Below, one piece after another: positions 60,965 through 64,000 of a stretch of 64,000 nt of DNA. The DNA is from Pseudoscleropodium purum (taxonomy: Eukaryota; Streptophyta; Bryopsida; Hypnales; Brachytheciaceae), in assembly GCA_963969395.1 (NCBI GenBank), contig OZ017803.1, positions 19,902,001-19,966,000 of the forward strand. Direction: 5' to 3'. The notes below the pieces were generated by a model. The model saw only the letters and a program-made list of their open reading frames with translations, was not told where the DNA came from and ran no database searches. Position numbers and translations under genes: made by a program. Position 1 is the first letter of the stretch. Every line of letters starts with the position of its first letter.

Positions 60965-62838
60965 TAATGACTTTAAAGTAAATCCAATTATGCATGATAT
61001 TATGTGCAATAATATGTGTGGCACCATAGAAAGATAACAAATCTATTACTAATTCTTGTTGAATAAAGTATACATTTTCATATCTTGCTACCAATTAGAA
61101 ATAAGTTTGAAGGCTACTTGGCATTGAAATTAATGTTTTTTGAAAAGTAGAAAACCATTTCTCTACATCATCGTAGACCCAATTGCTTAAAATCATGCTT
61201 AGCATTTTTTTGGCTACTAATAAAGAAAATTGTGGTTTACAAAAATTCTTGTTCCAAATGCAATCAAAGACTGTTGTGTGGCATGGCAACCTCAAACTTT
61301 GTATACAAAGTTTGAGCCTAACTAGCATGCCTAGCTTCGAAGCTCTAAACCCTTGTTCCTCAACTTACTTGATCTAGACTCCCTTTCACCAAAGAGACAA
61401 TATTTCCTTTGTCATAGCTCTTAATTCTTTTAAATAGATTTGAGTTTATTTTGAGGTAATATCCTCTTGTCCTCCCCCTTAATTCAAATTTTTGGACAAG
61501 TTGTTTAGAATTTTGGATTTAAAGATAATGTCCTCTTTTGCTAATATTTAGTTTGACAATTTTGAATAACTTCAATCATTATAATTTTGAGATTGCAACA
61601 TAGGATCTTGATGAAACTTCATATAATGGTATGCAATTGAAACCATCTTCAAGTCCTATGATTACTTAGCTTGTTTGAAAACAAAAGATATATGAACCAT
61701 TTTCTCCAATAGATTTTTTTGGTTGTGGATGGGCTAAATATGCAATAGTTAAAGAGTTGACAAGGTTAGTACCATAGAAAATAGGCTTGTAGAAAGGTAA
61801 GTAGAAAAGTACACCACAACTTTGTACATGAGGCAATTTAGATACTATAAAGTACAAGGTATTGGAGTACAAAGCTACACTGTAAGAACATTATTCTAAA
61901 GGCCCATATACTAGTACTCTTATAGGTCTTCAAATCCCAATGCTTTTGTATGGTAGCTTGGCTCCATGAATTGACTTCCTTTCTACTGCATCCAAAAGAT
62001 TATTTAGTATTGTGGGAGGGAAGACCTCCCACTACACTAAGCAATGCACAATCAGAGAAAAATTGTGGAATAGAAGTGGAAGATAAATCTTACAGTGCTT
62101 GGCATTGTAAACAATGCCAAGCAATGTAATGTTAGCCATTTCGTCGTATAATTGGGGATATTCTTTTTGGAAACAATAGGTATATGTCAATGTCTAACAT
62201 GTATCCTAAAATGTTTTTTACAAGGACATACTATTCAACACTGATTATAGTTGTGGCATTTGAGCATTCATAGTGTCCAATGGTGGCTTTGTTAAGTTCA
62301 ACATCCTAATTCTCATGCCGACTAATTATCCACATGTACTAAAGAACCATTTAAGTGTTGTGAAAATATCACTGTATCTTGTTTGCATCATTTGATTTTA
62401 CAATACTCTAAAAGAAAGTATTACATATAGACATGACATTGTGATTATAAAACAATTATTAAGCATATTTGGTAGTTGTCTGAGTGCTCCAGAAACCTAC
62501 AAACACCTAATTCATCTCAAAATTAGAAGCACTGATTTCTAAACCTAATCCATCACCAAAACTAGTAAGGGCTTACAAATCCCTCATTTATCACGACAGC
62601 AATATAATATCTCTCATTACAAATCTAAGTTTACATTAAAATGGATACCACAAACGTTGTAAAGGTCATCTTTTACACTAGCTCAGAAAATCTCCACCTA
62701 ATACTTCCAAAACAAATCAAGCAAATATATCCACAATGCTCTGGAACACACACTCTGGAACCCTGCCCCCCTCCAAACAGTGGCGAATTATTCCCTTCGT
62801 ACCAGAAATACCAACATTCATCCATCCATCCTCAAGTT
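60965..62838. other. Intergenic, with perfect palindromes
   Basis: A perfect 26-bp palindrome at 61291-61316 is centred on GTATAC. A hairpin-forming inverted repeat at about 62098-62124 has arms GCTTGGCATTG and CAATGCCAAGC, and GGGAGG..CCTCCC lies near 62021-62037. No gene is recognised. Confidence 0.5.
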
Positions 62839-63039
62839 TCAAATTCTAACAGAATTCATTCCAATATCATCCAAGAGCACAATCGGAAGATTCGAATTCA
62901 AATCGCAAAGGGGCCCCACCCCTACCAACGGGGTCAGGAATCCTTGTTGGCAGTCGTGTGAACCAATTGCTGCCGCGCCTGATGCCACGTCATCTGGCGC
63001 CCCCGTCGCACTCATGTCGCTGTCGCCGTCACGCGCCAT
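62839..63039 (-). CDS. Candidate first exon of an unassigned gene
   Basis: A CpG-rich minus-strand frame starts MARDGDSDMSATGAPDDVAS (ATG at 63039), with alanine/glycine/aspartate-rich composition as in many plant N-termini. A possible donor (GTAGGG) follows about 40 codons in. No downstream exon was identified, so its reality is uncertain. Confidence 0.25.
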   Translation of the reverse strand: MARDGDSDMSATGAPDDVASGAAAIGSHDCQQGFLTPLVGVGPLCDLNSNLPIVLLDDIGMNSVRI

Positions 63040-64000
63040 AAACGTTCTGAGAATGATCGACTTATCGTCATCACAGAGAACGATTCGTCGATAATGCGAC
63101 GAGGAAACAGCGGGGACGTCGTGGGAACATGGTAATAATGTATTGCGAACACTGAGGGAACGGAACCGGGAACTGCCGTGTCGCCTCGCCTCGCTCCGTC
63201 GTTTGTGCAGCTAGGAACGTGTTTGGAGTTGCAGCGCCATTGCATTGACTTCACCAGCTCCCTTTCTGTTTTCTGCCGTTTTAACACAATTGCCTATGTG
63301 CTCTTGTGAATCTGACCTCGTCGTTAGGCTATTGAGATCACTGAGAGAGTAGCTGAAGATCTCTTTCGTTTTTTACGCCGTCCAAATCGGTGTAGAGACG
63401 AGGCTTTTCGATCTGGAGAACGTATGCAGTAAGGTAACGCTTGAACGCATGCTACGTTCGCCGATTCGATTTTTGATTTTTTCTCCGGATCAACGCGCCG
63501 ATCACGCGCAATCGAACGTTTTATATTTTCATAGCGGTTTCTGTGAAGGGATTTCTGTTCAGTTTTGGTTTCGGGATTAGTGCTTAGTTTTGATTTTGAT
63601 TTAAGGCTTGTTAATTACTCGTTCGGGCTGATCTCCTCGGCCGTCCGTTCGTGTTGTTAGTTTCTATAGCGTTTGATGCGAAGAGGAACGATCGCAAACT
63701 CGCTGATGTAATGGATTTCAATAATGGGTTTCGGTGTCGTTATCCAAGGATGTCGGTGCTTTTCGAATGATGATTATTAATCGCTCTTGATGATTGCTTA
63801 ATTTTCCAATCAGTTGAGATTGATCTGGCATTCTCCTGCAGCTTGAAGTAAATTATAAAGTTGGATTGATGGAATAGGAGACAAGCCTGTAGGAGTAGTA
63901 GTTATGCAAGGCTTTTATAATTCACGGAGCAGCAATAATTTGCAGGGCGTTGAAGTCGCCAGACGTCACTGATTGCGTGCTGGTCACCTGCCGGTATAGA
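63040..64000 (+). promoter_or_regulatory. CpG-rich region with a likely plus-strand 5' leader and intron
   Basis: Base composition turns CpG-rich. A good donor (AAG|GTAACG, intron from 63434) and a good acceptor (TTCTCCTGCAG, exon from 63842) frame a 408-bp leader intron. The first ATG after it, 63904, opens only 22 codons (MQGFYNSRSSNN...) before TGA at 63970, so it is either a short upstream ORF or the true start lies beyond the window. This looks like the 5' end of a gene running off the right edge. Confidence 0.4.

Overview
The window looks like nuclear DNA of a land plant with a large, repeat-rich, AT-rich genome. A gymnosperm is my best guess, but nothing here proves it. The evidence is spliceosomal genes with GT..AG introns, plant telo-box motifs (AAACCCTAA) near gene starts, plant-type proteins, and long intergenic stretches filled with decayed transposons. 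There is no bacterial gene organisation, operon or CRISPR array. Coding exons were rebuilt by hand from splice sites and reading-frame continuity; no database search was possible.

Layout. 1-9 kb: degenerate repetitive DNA carrying four copies of a GC-rich hAT-type miniature element with 8-bp target duplications. 9-20 kb: AT-rich DNA with several ~0.9 kb elements that have CCCC/GGGG ends flanked by TTAA. 20-29 kb: a gene island with a possible unknown gene start (minus, ~20.5 kb), cytosolic ribosomal protein uS7/RPS5 (minus, 4 exons), a divergent 65-aa complex I accessory-type protein (plus, 3 exons), and a ten-exon HAD-IG 5'-nucleotidase family gene (minus) with an apparent one-base deletion in exon 5. 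29-33 kb: small unassigned ORFs, tandem duplications, a decayed LINE 3' end and a tRNA-derived SINE. 33-37 kb: more TTAA-flanked elements, one nested in a foldback element. 36.8-41.7 kb: a CpG-rich leader region and a nine-exon M50B-like membrane metallopeptidase (plus). 42-62 kb: intergenic DNA with another TTAA element, a 5.3 kb CACTA element and a small MITE. 62.8-64 kb: a CpG-rich region that may hold two divergent gene starts, one running off the window.

The genes are ordinary housekeeping-type loci with no evident shared pathway. The most unusual signal is the TTAA-flanked family. It has at least seven copies with recognisable ends (plus one truncated copy), spread over 39 kb, and two internal empty-site comparisons support target-site duplication at TTAA. 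That combination of target and termini is characteristic of piggyBac elements, which are not expected in seed plants.
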